A stretch of 35,017 bases of DNA. Origin: Streptomyces sp. WM6386 (GTDB lineage: Bacteria > Actinomycetota > Actinomycetes > Streptomycetales > Streptomycetaceae). A program made the translations under genes and the position numbers. This document shows positions 1 through 7,135 of the stretch, in pieces (positions within the stretch are counted from its first letter, which is position 1; every line of letters begins with the position of its first letter). The stretch spans positions 1-35,017 of the forward strand of contig NZ_JXTE01000078.1 of the NCBI RefSeq assembly GCF_000972385.1, given 5' to 3'. The notes beneath the pieces are model-generated. The model was not told the DNA's origin. It saw only the letters and a list, made by a program, of their open reading frames with translations, and searched no databases.

Positions 1-99
1 CGTACCAAGCGGGCGGCTTTCGCCGACCAGACGTACTGGGGCCGGGCGGTGCCCGGCTTCGGGCCGCCCGACGCCCGGCTGCTGATCGTCGGCCTCGCG
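1..99. repeat. 99-bp direct repeat, copy 1
   Basis: Bases 1-99 are identical to 811-909 (offset 810) and diverge at 100/910. The copy encodes an internal piece of the uracil-DNA glycosylase ([14 protein letters not shown] to IVGLA) in the plus orientation. It is fused to the 3' part of the minus-strand S4 gene. The junction is the 9-mer GGCCTCGCG, which reads Gly-Leu-Ala in the glycosylase and, antisense, Arg-Glu-Ala in the S4 protein. The true left end lies outside the window. Confidence 0.95.
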
Positions 100-600
100 G
101 GGCGGGGGCGGGGGGCTGTTGTCGACGTAGCACTGGACGGCGACCGGGGCGCCGACCCGCTTGCGGATGAGGCGCTTGACGACGACGATCCGCTCGCGGC
201 CCTCGTGCACCAGGCGTACCTCGTCGCCGACGCGGAGGGAGTGGGCCGGCTTGACCCGGTCGCCGTTCACTCGTACATGGCCGCCCTTGCAGGCGGTGGC
301 GCCGGCGGAGCGGGTCTTGACCAGGCGTACGGACCAGATCCAGCTGTCGATGCGGACGGTCTCGCCGTGCTGCGGACCGGCGGCCTCGGCGGCGGCCACC
401 GCGGCGGCGACCTTCGGATCGACGGCCACGGCTGCTTTCGCGTCTGCGCCGGCCGCGTCCTCGCGATCGCCGGAGGCGCCCTCGGCGCCGACCGCGCGGC
501 CACCGTGCGCCTCGGACGCCGTTCCCGTCACGGCGGTCCGAGCCCGGCGGTTCGTGTCCGCAGCCTCACCCACACCGTCATCAGCACGTTCAGCAGCCAT
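1..600 (-). CDS. S4-domain RNA-binding protein, C-terminus altered and off the left edge
   Basis: The minus strand from ATG 600 encodes a disordered Ala/Glu-rich N-terminus (about 80 residues) and then an S4/Hsp15-like RNA-binding module: SWIWSVRLVKTRSAG, GGHVRVNGDRVKPAHSLRVGD, then VKRLIRKRVGAPVAVQCYVDN and a PPPPPR run. S4 domains of this kind bind structured RNA, such as rRNA or ribosome-bound peptidyl-tRNA for Hsp15. Codon 168 (CGC, 97-99) is the last residue I trust. Relatives that I remember continue REA plus a basic tail, whereas here the frame enters a 99-bp copy of the antisense of the neighbouring uracil-DNA glycosylase gene and stays open past base 1. The gene is divergent from that glycosylase gene. 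The fold call is good; whether the protein is intact is doubtful. Confidence 0.75.
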   Translation of the reverse strand, partial: MAAERADDGVGEAADTNRRARTAVTGTASEAHGGRAVGAEGASGDREDAAGADAKAAVAVDPKVAAAVAAAEAAGPQHGETVRIDSWIWSVRLVKTRSAGATACKGGHVRVNGDRVKPAHSLRVGDEVRLVHEGRERIVVVKRLIRKRVGAPVAVQCYVDNSPPPPPREADDQQPGVGRPEAGHRPAPVRLVGESRPLGT

Positions 601-726
601 GCCCCGACGATAGTCGCCGCGCACACCCGACCCGACGGGATTTCCCCAGGGAGCCTGCTTCCCGCGCGGTTCGTGCGGCCGCCGTCGGCACTCGGGGCGG
701 CCTGGACACAGTCGTACGGTTGAGGC

Positions 727-1381
727 GTGGACCCTCTCGCTGAGCTCGACCGGCGCATCGCGGACTGCCGTGCCTGCCCCCGGCTGGTCGACTGGCGTGA
801 GGAGGTGGCCCGTACCAAGCGGGCGGCTTTCGCCGACCAGACGTACTGGGGCCGGGCGGTGCCCGGCTTCGGGCCGCCCGACGCCCGGCTGCTGATCGTC
901 GGCCTCGCGCACCGGCCGTATGTTCACCGGCGACCGCTCCGGAGACGTGCTGTACCAGGCCCTTTACGACGTCGGCCTCGCCTCCCAGCCCACCGCGGTG
1001 AGCGTGGACGACGGCCTGGAACTGCACGGCGTCCGCGTCACCTCGCCCGTCCACTGCGCCCCGCCCGCCAACAAGCCCACGCCGGGGGAGCGGGACACCT
1101 GTCGCCCCTGGCTGGTCCAGGAGCTGAGGCTGCTGCGGCCGACCCTGCGGTCCGTGGTCGTGCTCGGTGCCTTCGGCTGGCAGGCCACGTTGCCCGCGCT
1201 GGCGGAGGCGGGGTGGGGTGTGCCCCGGCCGCGGCCCGTGTTCGGGCACGGGGTGCGGGTGCCGCTGGACGGGATCGACCTCTTCGGGTGCTTCCACGTC
1301 AGCCAGCGCAACACCTTCACCGGCAAGCTGACCCCGGAGATGCTGCGGGAGGTGCTGCGTTCGGCGGCGGGGATCAATTGA
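727..1381 (+). pseudogene. Family-5 uracil-DNA glycosylase (UdgB type), frameshifted by an internal deletion
   Basis: From GTG 727 the protein starts [20 protein letters not shown], with the first Fe-S CxxC, and reads in frame to IVGLA at 909. It resumes only in the next frame at about 920 ([13 protein letters not shown]) and runs to TGA 1379-1381. Later features fit Udg[20 protein letters not shown] (the other two Fe-S cysteines) and [14 protein letters not shown] (the H-x-S-x-x-N motif). Family members carry a G-L-A-P-A-A-H-G-x-N-R-T-G-R-M-F motif; here GLA is followed directly by a fragment encoding R-T-G-R. About 23 bp, encoding the catalytic motif-1 loop, are therefore missing. Such enzymes remove uracil from DNA. 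As read, this copy should be inactive unless the gap is a sequencing or assembly error. Confidence 0.85.
811..909. repeat. 99-bp direct repeat, copy 2
   Basis: This is the second copy of 1-99, inside the uracil-DNA glycosylase reading frame. It ends exactly where that gene loses its catalytic motif and changes frame. Confidence 0.95.
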
Positions 1382-1418
1382 GGGGACCGGGCGGTCGTAC
1401 GAGAGTTAGGGTCGCCGG

Positions 1419-2390
1419 ATGCCCCTCTACCCGGACATCGAACCGTACGACCACGGCATGCTCGACGTCGGTGACGGCAACCGCGTCCACTGGGAGACCT
1501 GTGGGAACCCGCGGGGCAAGCCCGCGGTGGTGCTGCACGGCGGGCCGGGGTCCGGCAGCGGGCCGTACTTCCGGCGGCTCTTCGACCCGGCCGCGTATCG
1601 GATCGTGCTGCTCGACCAGCGTGGCGCCGGGCGTTCGACGCCGCCCGCGAGCGCGTACGACACCGACATGAGCGTCAATACGATGCCGCACCTCATCGCC
1701 GATCTGGAGCTGCTGAGGCAGCACCTCGGGATCGAACGGTGGCTGGTGTGGGGCGTGTCGTTCGGGTCGGTGCTGGGGCTGCGGTACGCGCAGACGCATC
1801 CGGCGGCCGTGAGCGAGCTGGTGCTGACGGGGGTCGCGACTGGGTCGGACGCCGAAGTCGCCCTGCTGACCAGGGGACTTGGGCAGATCTTTCCGGACGC
1901 GTTCGAGCGGTTCGTCGGCGAGCTGCCCCTCCTCGAACGGTCCGGAAACCTCGCCGCCGCCTACAACCGGCTCGTCGAGTCGCCCGATCCCGAGGCGCGG
2001 ACGCGGGCGGCGCGGGCCTGGACCGACTGGGAGACGGCGACCATTCCGGCGCCGCCCAGGTCGGTCGAGCGCTTCGAGGACCCGGAGTTCCGGATGGGTT
2101 TCGCCCGGACGGTCACGCACTACTGGGGCAACGGTCACTTCCTGGGCGCGGACGAGGTCGTACTGCGCGACGCGCCTGTGCTGAAGGGCATCCCCGGCAC
2201 GCTGGTGCAGGGCAGCCTCGACTTCGGGAACCTCGCCGGGATCGTCTGGCGGCTCCATCACGCCTGGCCGGGCAGCGAGTTGATGGTGATCGACGAGGTC
2301 GGGCACAACGCCGGGGCGCCCGGGGTGGCCGAGGCGATGGTGGCGGCGACGGACAAGTACGCGCGTCAGTGGAAGAGTTCGGCTGGGTGA
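1419..2390 (+). CDS. pip: Proline iminopeptidase (alpha/beta hydrolase, peptidase family S33)
   Basis: The 323-aa protein starts at ATG 1419. The oxyanion segment HGGPG is at residues 40-44 and [12 protein letters not shown] follows. The nucleophile elbow G-V-S-F-G has Ser114 (family usually GGSWG). The acid is Asp268 in VQGSLD and the base His296 in EVGHNAG, so the full triad is present. The enzyme is cytosolic and removes N-terminal proline from small peptides. The usual metal-free S33 architecture and length are kept. The substitution of GVSFG for GGSWG and of GSLD for the commoner GRYD may change substrate preference. The stop codon TGA (2388-2390) lies in a 14-bp tandem repeat. Transcription converges on the minus-strand gntR gene 20 bp away. 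Confidence 0.9.
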   Translation: MPLYPDIEPYDHGMLDVGDGNRVHWETCGNPRGKPAVVLHGGPGSGSGPYFRRLFDPAAYRIVLLDQRGAGRSTPPASAYDTDMSVNTMPHLIADLELLRQHLGIERWLVWGVSFGSVLGLRYAQTHPAAVSELVLTGVATGSDAEVALLTRGLGQIFPDAFERFVGELPLLERSGNLAAAYNRLVESPDPEARTRAARAWTDWETATIPAPPRSVERFEDPEFRMGFARTVTHYWGNGHFLGADEVVLRDAPVLKGIPGTLVQGSLDFGNLAGIVWRLHHAWPGSELMVIDEVGHNAGAPGVAEAMVAATDKYARQWKSSAG

Positions 2391-2424
2391 GCTCGGCTGG
2401 GTGAGTTCGGCTAGGTGAGTTCGG
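2377..2424. repeat. 14-bp tandem repeat spanning both convergent stop codons
   Basis: Units GTTCGGCTGGGTGA (2377-2390), GCTCGGCTGGGTGA (2391-2404) and GTTCGGCTAGGTGA (2405-2418) are followed by a partial GTTCGG. The first unit contains the pip stop; the third contains the complement of the gntR stop (2411-2413). The unit is not a multiple of three, so gain or loss of units changes the reading frame. Confidence 0.95.
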
Positions 2425-3079
2425 CGTCCTCGCCGAACAGCTGGCGGACCGTCGACTCGTAGTTGGTCCGTACGTGGGCGAGCGCGTGCGCGCGGGCCCG
2501 CTCCGGGTCGCCGGACGAAATCGCCTCGTACAACTCCCGGTGCTCGACGAGGAGTTGGGGCCATTCCTCGTTGCGTCGGGTCATCCAGCGCAGCCGGCCC
2601 GCAACCGGTTCGAGCGCCTCTATCAGCAGGCTGTTCCCGGCCATCGCCACGATCCGGTCGTGCAGCCGGCTGTTGATGTCCGTGATCGTCTCCGCGTCGC
2701 CCGCCTCGGTCGCGATGGCCGCCTGGTCGAGGAGCTGCTCGACCTCGGCCAGATCCTGCGGAGTCGCGCGGGCCGCGGCCAGGGCGGCGGCGTACACCTC
2801 CAACGCCTCGCGCAGCTCGAAGAGTTCCTTGACGTCCTTCGGGGTCAGCCGTCGTACGACCGTACGGCGGGGCGTCTCGAAGTGGACGAAGCCCTCGGTC
2901 ACCAGTGCCCGGATCGCCTCGCGGACCGGCACCCGGGAGACTCCGAAGCGCTCCGCCAGCTCCCGCTCGACCAGTCTGTCGCCCGGCCGCAGATGCCCCT
3001 CGATGATCTCCTGCCGCAGTGTGACCAGGACACGCTCACGGACGGCGCCCAGGGGTTCGATCTTCGTCGTGGAGCTCAT
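2411..3079 (-). CDS. GntR-family regulator, FadR/FCD subfamily
   Basis: The 222-aa protein starts at ATG 3079. The N-terminal winged helix-turn-helix is clear: VERELAERFGVSRVPVREAI, then the wing PRRTVVRRL. The all-helical FCD ligand-binding domain follows, with the His/Asp residues that usually bind a metal (INSRLHDRI, LVEHRELYEAI, HALAHVRTNYE). Such proteins are usually repressors released by a small metabolite. The gene is divergent from the NCS1 permease gene, and a TGGTATACCA palindrome typical of FCD operators lies between them, so local control of the permease/racemase operon, and probably autoregulation, is the simplest reading. I see no strong Shine-Dalgarno sequence before the ATG. 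Confidence 0.9.
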   Translation of the reverse strand: MSSTTKIEPLGAVRERVLVTLRQEIIEGHLRPGDRLVERELAERFGVSRVPVREAIRALVTEGFVHFETPRRTVVRRLTPKDVKELFELREALEVYAAALAAARATPQDLAEVEQLLDQAAIATEAGDAETITDINSRLHDRIVAMAGNSLLIEALEPVAGRLRWMTRRNEEWPQLLVEHRELYEAISSGDPERARAHALAHVRTNYESTVRQLFGEDAELT

Positions 3080-3171
3080 GGAGCAATCTTCGCCGACTCC
3101 GGAGGTGTTTTACGGAGCGTTAACGAACACGACATCGGTCGGAACGCTTGACGGGAGGACTATGACCGCAG

Positions 3172-3185
3172 TTTGGTATACCAAA
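3172..3185. promoter_or_regulatory. Candidate GntR/FCD operator
   Basis: TTTGGTATACCAAA is a perfect 14-bp palindrome, flanked by GCAG on the left and, after one extra A, CTGC on the right. It lies between the divergent gntR and NCS1 permease genes, 52 bp before the permease start. The TGGTATACCA core fits the T-n-G-T-n-n-A-C-n-A pattern of FadR-subfamily operators. A possible -35 (TTGACG) is at 3148-3153, but I see no convincing -10. Confidence 0.75.
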
Positions 3186-3237
3186 ACTGCTGCCAGGCTA
3201 CCGCCGCCCCTCCTCCCTCCCCGTCCCTGGAGGCCAC

Positions 3238-4698
3238 GTGTCCCTCGCCGACCACGCCGAAGCCACCGGCGCGCCAGCGTTCGTCCCCGACCCCCGGCTC
3301 ACCAACGAAGACCTCGCGCCCGCCGGCAAGCGGAACTGGAAGGTCTTCGACCTCTTCGCCATGTGGATGTCCGACGTCCACAACCTGGGCAACTACACGT
3401 TCGCGGCGGGCCTGCTCGTCCTCGGCATGAACGTGTGGCAGGTCTTCACCTCCCTGCTCGTCGGCTTCGTGATCATCTACATCGGCATGAACTGGATGGG
3501 GAAGATCGGCCAGCGCCACGGCGTGCCCTTCCCCGTCATCAGCCGCATCAGCTTCGGCGTGTGGGGCGCGAACATCCCGGCGCTGATCAGGGCCGTCATC
3601 GCCATCATGTGGTACGGCATCCAGACCTACCTGGCCTCCGTCGCGGTCAACGTGATGCTGCTGGCCGCCTGGCCGGGCCTGGAGTCCTGGACGCACAGCT
3701 CCTTCCTCGGCCTGGACGCGCTCGGCTGGGTCTCCTTCCTCTCCCTGTGGCTCATCCAGGCGCTGATCATCAGCCAGGGCATGGAGTCGGTGCGCAAGTT
3801 CCAGGACTTCTGCGGACCGGCGATCTGGCTGGTGATGATCGCGCTGGCGATCTGGGTCCTGGCCAAGGCCGGCTGGAGCATCTCGCTCACCTCGACCCCG
3901 CACCCCGTCTCGGTCGGCGAGCAGTGGCGGCAGTGGTTCGGCGCGATCGGCCTGATCCTCGCCACGTACGGCACGCTGATGCTCAACTTCTGCGACTTCT
4001 CCCGCTTCGCGCCGGACTACCGCACGGTGCGGCGTGGCAACTTCTGGGGCCTGCCCATCAACTCCACCGCCTTCGTGGTGGTTTCCGTCATCGTCACCGC
4101 CGGCTCGCTGGAGGTGTGGGGCGAGGCCATCACCGACCCGGCGGAGCTGGTGGCCAAGGTCGGCAACACCTGGGTCATGATCCTCGGCGCGCTGACCTTC
4201 GCCATCGCCACCATGGGCGTCAACATCGTCGCCAACTTCGTCTCCCCGGCGTACGACCTCGCCAACGTCTGGCCGCAGAAGATCACCTTCAGGATCGGCG
4301 GCATGATCAGCACGGTGGCGGCGCTGCTCGTGACCCCCTGGAACCTCTTCTCCAACCCGACGGTCGTCAACTACTTCCTCGGCGGGCTCGGCGCCTTCCT
4401 CGGCCCGCTGTTCGGCGTGATCATGCTCGACTACTACTGGGTCAAGAAGGGCCGCGTGGACGTGAACGAACTGTTCGACGCCACACCCGGCTCCCGCTAC
4501 TACTACCGCAAGGGCGTCAACCTCAAGGCCCTGTGGGCGTTCCTGCCCGCGGCGGGCGTCGCGGCGGTCCTGGCCCTGGTGAAGACGTTCAGCGATGTGG
4601 CGCCGTACTCCTGGTTCATCGGCACCGCGCTGGCGGCGGGACTGTACGCGCTCCTGTGCCGGAGCGAGCGAACCTCTCCCGAGGCGGCGGAGGTCTGA
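3238..4698 (+). CDS. NCS1-family nucleobase/allantoin/hydantoin:cation symporter
   Basis: The 486-aa integral membrane protein starts at GTG 3238 with GGAGG at 3229-3233. About twelve hydrophobic helices run from LFAMWMSDVHNLGNYTFAAG to the end. NCS1 signatures include NWMGKIGQRHGVPFPVISR, FGVWGANIPALIRA, LMLNFCDFSRFAPD and NFVSPAYDLANVWP. Relatives import cytosine, uracil, allantoin or benzyl-hydantoin with Na+ or H+. The downstream gene (4704) begins 5 bp after the stop and encodes an Asp/Glu/hydantoin-racemase-fold enzyme, so a cyclic ureide such as hydantoin or allantoin is a reasonable but unproven substrate. Control by the divergent GntR protein is likely. Confidence 0.92.
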   Translation: MSLADHAEATGAPAFVPDPRLTNEDLAPAGKRNWKVFDLFAMWMSDVHNLGNYTFAAGLLVLGMNVWQVFTSLLVGFVIIYIGMNWMGKIGQRHGVPFPVISRISFGVWGANIPALIRAVIAIMWYGIQTYLASVAVNVMLLAAWPGLESWTHSSFLGLDALGWVSFLSLWLIQALIISQGMESVRKFQDFCGPAIWLVMIALAIWVLAKAGWSISLTSTPHPVSVGEQWRQWFGAIGLILATYGTLMLNFCDFSRFAPDYRTVRRGNFWGLPINSTAFVVVSVIVTAGSLEVWGEAITDPAELVAKVGNTWVMILGALTFAIATMGVNIVANFVSPAYDLANVWPQKITFRIGGMISTVAALLVTPWNLFSNPTVVNYFLGGLGAFLGPLFGVIMLDYYWVKKGRVDVNELFDATPGSRYYYRKGVNLKALWAFLPAAGVAAVLALVKTFSDVAPYSWFIGTALAAGLYALLCRSERTSPEAAEV

Positions 4699-4703
4699 GC
4701 GGA

Positions 4704-5423
4704 GTGCGGATCGTCGTCACCAACTGCAACACCACGCAGGAGATGACCGAGGAGATCGTACGAGGTGCCCGGGCCGCGGCAGGCCCGGGCACCGCCGTGA
4801 CCGGGCTGACGCCGCAGTGGGGGCCCGAGTCGGCCGAGGGCTGGCTCGACAGCTACCTCTCGGCGGCCGCGGTGATCGACCTCCTGCGGGCCTATGAGGG
4901 TCCCGCGTACGACGCCGTCGTCATGGCCGGCTTCGGCGAGCACGGGCGCGAAGGCGTCCGGGAGCTGGTGGACGTCCCGGTCGTCGACATCACGGAGGCG
5001 GCGGCTCATCTGGCCTGCCTCCTCGGCCGTCGGTACGGGGTCGTCACCACGCTGGAACGCTCCTGCGGCCAGATCGAGGACAGCCTGGAACTGGCGGGCG
5101 TGGGCCGCAACTGCGCCGCCGTGGTCGGCACGGGACTGAACGTGCTGGACCTCGGGGACGCCGCGCGTACCGAGGCGGCGTTCCTCGCCGCCGCCGAACG
5201 GGCCCGTCGGGCCGGCGCCGAGGTGCTGGTGCTGGGCTGCGCCGGGATGACGGGGCTCCAGCGGGTGGTCGGGGAGAAGCTGGGCCTGCCGGTGGTCGAC
5301 GGGGTGGGCGCGGCGGTGAAGCTGGCGGAGTCGCTGGTGGGCCTGGGCCTGCGGACCAGCAAGGCGGGAGGTTATGCGGGGCCGCTGCCCAAGGGCCGGG
5401 TCTGGGGGAGGGGGGCGGGATGA
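4704..5423 (+). CDS. Asp/Glu/hydantoin racemase-superfamily enzyme lacking the first catalytic Cys
   Basis: The 239-aa protein starts at GTG 4704, five bases after the permease stop, with a GGCGGAGG ribosome-binding region at 4686-4693. The N-terminus RIVVTNCNTTQEM matches the family's N-P-N/N-C-N-T-T strand. Racemases of this fold use two cysteines. The second is present (Cys179 in LVLGCAGM), but the first position is Gly76 in VMAGFGEHG. Arylmalonate decarboxylase, a member of the same superfamily, also has Gly first and Cys second, so a decarboxylase or other one-cysteine reaction is possible. The operon with an NCS1 permease points to turnover of an imported small molecule. The fold is certain; the reaction is not. 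Confidence 0.82.
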   Translation: MRIVVTNCNTTQEMTEEIVRGARAAAGPGTAVTGLTPQWGPESAEGWLDSYLSAAAVIDLLRAYEGPAYDAVVMAGFGEHGREGVRELVDVPVVDITEAAAHLACLLGRRYGVVTTLERSCGQIEDSLELAGVGRNCAAVVGTGLNVLDLGDAARTEAAFLAAAERARRAGAEVLVLGCAGMTGLQRVVGEKLGLPVVDGVGAAVKLAESLVGLGLRTSKAGGYAGPLPKGRVWGRGAG

Positions 5424-5501
5424 CCGGGGCGGCGAGGTGGCCTCCGCCCGGGTGATCCTGAGGTCGACCTGTCCGGTGCCGCGTCCGGTCGGGCAGGCGC
5501 G

Positions 5502-5526
5502 GCCCACCGGCGGGCCGCTGGTGGGC
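5502..5526. terminator. Possible hairpin terminator between convergent genes
   Basis: GCCCACC (5502-5508) and GGTGGGC (5520-5526) can form a 7-bp stem with an 11-nt loop. It lies in the 157-bp gap between the racemase-fold gene and the convergent GNAT gene. There is no T tract, so the call rests on position and stem only. Confidence 0.35.
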
Positions 5527-5580
5527 GGTCGTACGCAGGGGAGCCGGCCCACAACGGCGGCCACTGAAGCCACCCGTGTC

Positions 5581-6039
5581 CTACGGCTGCCAGACGTACC
5601 GCACGTCCGGCTCCCGCTCCTCGTTCCCGCTGCCGTCCGTGTGTTCGACGGCGACGAAGCCGTGCCGTTCGTAGAAGCGGTGGGCGGGGTTGTTGACCTG
5701 GAAGGTCCACAGGTGCAGGCCTCGCGGACTGCGCTCCTTGGCCAGCTCGACGAACCGGTCGCCGATGCCGCGCCCACGCCAGTCGGGGGCGATATAGAGC
5801 TGGGACAGGAGCTCGCCGTTCAGCACCATCACCCCCACGACCCCGTCCGAGTCCGCCACCCAGGTCTCCCGCAGCGGTACGACCACCTCCCGGAAGTAGT
5901 CCCGCACCTCGTCGTCGGACCGAGGCCGGACGACGGTCGGCAGCGCGGCGGCGAAGGAGCGCAGCCAGACGTCGGCTGCTGCTGCGGCGTCGGGGGCGGT
6001 CGCCCGCCGCAGGGTGATCGTGGAGTCGTATGAGGTCAC
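5581..6039 (-). CDS. GNAT-family N-acetyltransferase
   Basis: I chose GTG 6039 (about 152 aa), because the family fold begins at once (TITLRRATAPDA) and AGGA lies about 9 nt upstream. ATG 6093 would add 18 residues without an obvious ribosome-binding site. The acetyl-CoA binding motif A is LSQLYIAPDWRGRGIGDRFVELAKE, and the C-terminal part contains WTFQVNNPAHRFYERHGFV, the usual motif B. Such enzymes move an acetyl group from acetyl-CoA to an amine; the acceptor cannot be predicted. The gene lies 71 bp downstream of the RidA-like gene on the same strand and may be co-transcribed with it. Confidence 0.85.
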   Translation of the reverse strand: MTSYDSTITLRRATAPDAAAAADVWLRSFAAALPTVVRPRSDDEVRDYFREVVVPLRETWVADSDGVVGVMVLNGELLSQLYIAPDWRGRGIGDRFVELAKERSPRGLHLWTFQVNNPAHRFYERHGFVAVEHTDGSGNEEREPDVRYVWQP

Positions 6040-6110
6040 GCGACGGGATCCTGCCAGGGCGCCGGCAGCCACCGCACCGCATTTCCCGGTCATGACGTGC
6101 CGGACAGGCC

Positions 6111-6509
6111 TTACGGGACGACAGCTGTCGCCGTGATCTCCACCAGCTGTCCCGTGTACCCGAGGCAGGCCACCCCGAGCAGCGTCGATGAGTGGGGCCC
6201 GGTGCTGAGGCCGGACGCCTCCACGACCTCCCAGACGGCGGAGAGCACCGAGGTCTCCCCGCTCACGACATACACGTCGGTGTGCAGGACGTGCGCCAGG
6301 TCGCTGCCGATCGCCCGCAGTTGCTCCTGGAGGTTCGCCATCACCTGCTCGGCCTGCCGCACCGGGTCCCCTTCGCCGACGATGCTGCCCTCGGCGTCGA
6401 GCGGCACGGAACCGGCGAGAAACGCGAGCTTCGTGCCTGCCTCCACGACGGAGGCGTGGGAGTAGGTGGGCGGCGGGAAGAGAGCGGGGACGGTGACGCG
6501 ACGGATCAC
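6111..6509 (-). CDS. RidA/YjgF-family protein without the catalytic arginine
   Basis: I chose GTG 6509 (132 aa, the usual family length) because GGAG sits 5 nt upstream; ATG 6557 would add a poor N-terminus. The core matches Rid proteins: KLAFLAGSVPLDAEGSIVGEGD, VMANLQEQLRAIGSDLAHVLHTDVYV, and the C-terminal GVACLGYTGQLVEITATAVVP. Canonical RidA deaminates reactive 2-aminoacrylate with an Arg in an A-R-S-x-V-x-V-A segment. The matching segment here is SSTLLGVA, so the Arg is replaced by Ser. It belongs with Rid subfamilies not expected to have imine deaminase activity. Confidence 0.85.
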   Translation of the reverse strand: MIRRVTVPALFPPPTYSHASVVEAGTKLAFLAGSVPLDAEGSIVGEGDPVRQAEQVMANLQEQLRAIGSDLAHVLHTDVYVVSGETSVLSAVWEVVEASGLSTGPHSSTLLGVACLGYTGQLVEITATAVVP

Positions 6510-6590
6510 GAGGGCTCCAACAGTGGGCGGAGGACGGCCGACTTCGCGATCATCCAAGCCCTGTTCCAGGGCCGCATCCGAATTTCCGCC

Positions 6591-6887
6591 TCAGCAACCT
6601 CCCCTCTCTGCGATGCCCGCGAGCCCCTTCCCCCGGTCGGGCCCCGCTCTCCTCGCCAGGACGGACCGGAACTCATGGCGCTGCTCGGCCGCCTCGACGC
6701 GCTCGAGCCGGTGCAGACGTACCGGGAGCGCTGCCCGGACGCGCGGATCGACGCCCAGCCGGTCCGGCGGCCCGAGCTGCCGGTGCACCATGCCCCCGGC
6801 CGCCCATCTCCGCACCCGCAGGCCCAGGCCGATGAGCGAGACATACCGCCGCCCGCCCTCCTCGTGCTCCCCACGACCCATCACCAT
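6591..6887 (-). CDS. 98-aa truncated paralogue of the protein at 7535-8242
   Basis: ATG 6887 has a strong GGGGGAGG ribosome-binding site 5 nt upstream; an upstream ATG at 7079 would add an unconvincing extension. The protein contains RRWAAGGMVHRQLGPPDRL, then DPRVRAALPVRLHRLERVEAAEQRHEFRSV. This aligns with TARMVRQLLGEPDLLRANPYFRTAPQTRLYRVERVEAVEASEEFRAV in the larger neighbour. The C-terminal RWKVNYLRHRL region of that neighbour is missing. The shared block resembles the L-x-x-P-D-x-x-x-x-N-P-x-x-R-x-x-x-x-x-R-L-Y helix bundle of XPA-C-like DNA-binding regions, but I hold that comparison loosely. It is either a small regulator or a decaying copy. Confidence 0.6.
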   Translation of the reverse strand: MVMGRGEHEEGGRRYVSLIGLGLRVRRWAAGGMVHRQLGPPDRLGVDPRVRAALPVRLHRLERVEAAEQRHEFRSVLARRAGPDRGKGLAGIAERGGC

Positions 6888-7002
6888 CGCTGCCTCCCCC
6901 GCGACACACCACGGCCCCCGGCCGTGGCCACTAGTAACTCTCTGTGACGACATCTCCCATTGAAGCGCATCCCACTGACAACCGCCCGCGACGGACGCCG
7001 CC

Positions 7003-7011
7003 TGTGGATAA
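7003..7011 (-). promoter_or_regulatory. Isolated consensus DnaA box
   Basis: TGTGGATAA reads TTATCCACA on the minus strand, a perfect match to the classical DnaA box. It stands alone in the 248-bp gap upstream of the gene at 7136, so this is not an origin; at most it titrates DnaA or gives local control. Confidence 0.4.
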
Positions 7012-7098
7012 CCGCTCGACAGCGCGGCCCGCGAGTGCCAGGCTCCCGCCATGCGCGACAAGCACCTGGGACGTTTCACGGCGGCGGACTTCTAGCGC

Positions 7099-7119
7099 CC
7101 CACCGGACACTCCGGTGGG
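7099..7119 (+). promoter_or_regulatory. 5'-leader hairpin upstream of the gene at 7136
   Basis: CCCACCGG (7099-7106) and CCGGTGGG (7112-7119) form a perfect 8-bp stem with a 5-nt loop. It ends four bases before the GGAAGG ribosome-binding site of the gene at 7136. It could stabilise the leader or limit translation; a terminator for upstream transcription is the other option. Confidence 0.5.
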
Positions 7120-7135
7120 CCGCGGAAGGTCTGCC

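Noticed and set aside
49..723. 224-aa plus-strand frame
   Set aside because: It is the antisense of the S4 gene joined to the repeat; codon use and protein composition are not natural.
2463..5423. 986-aa plus-strand frame
   Set aside because: It runs antisense to gntR and out of frame through the permease. Only its last 239 codons, from GTG 4704, are a real gene.
7003..7011. Replication origin at the DnaA box
   Set aside because: Only one perfect box and one near-match at 33741; no cluster and no dnaA, dnaN or gyrase genes nearby.
6944..7135. 64-residue N-terminal extension of the gene at 7136
   Set aside because: No ribosome-binding site at 6944, and the leader hairpin and GGAAGG lie just before ATG 7136.
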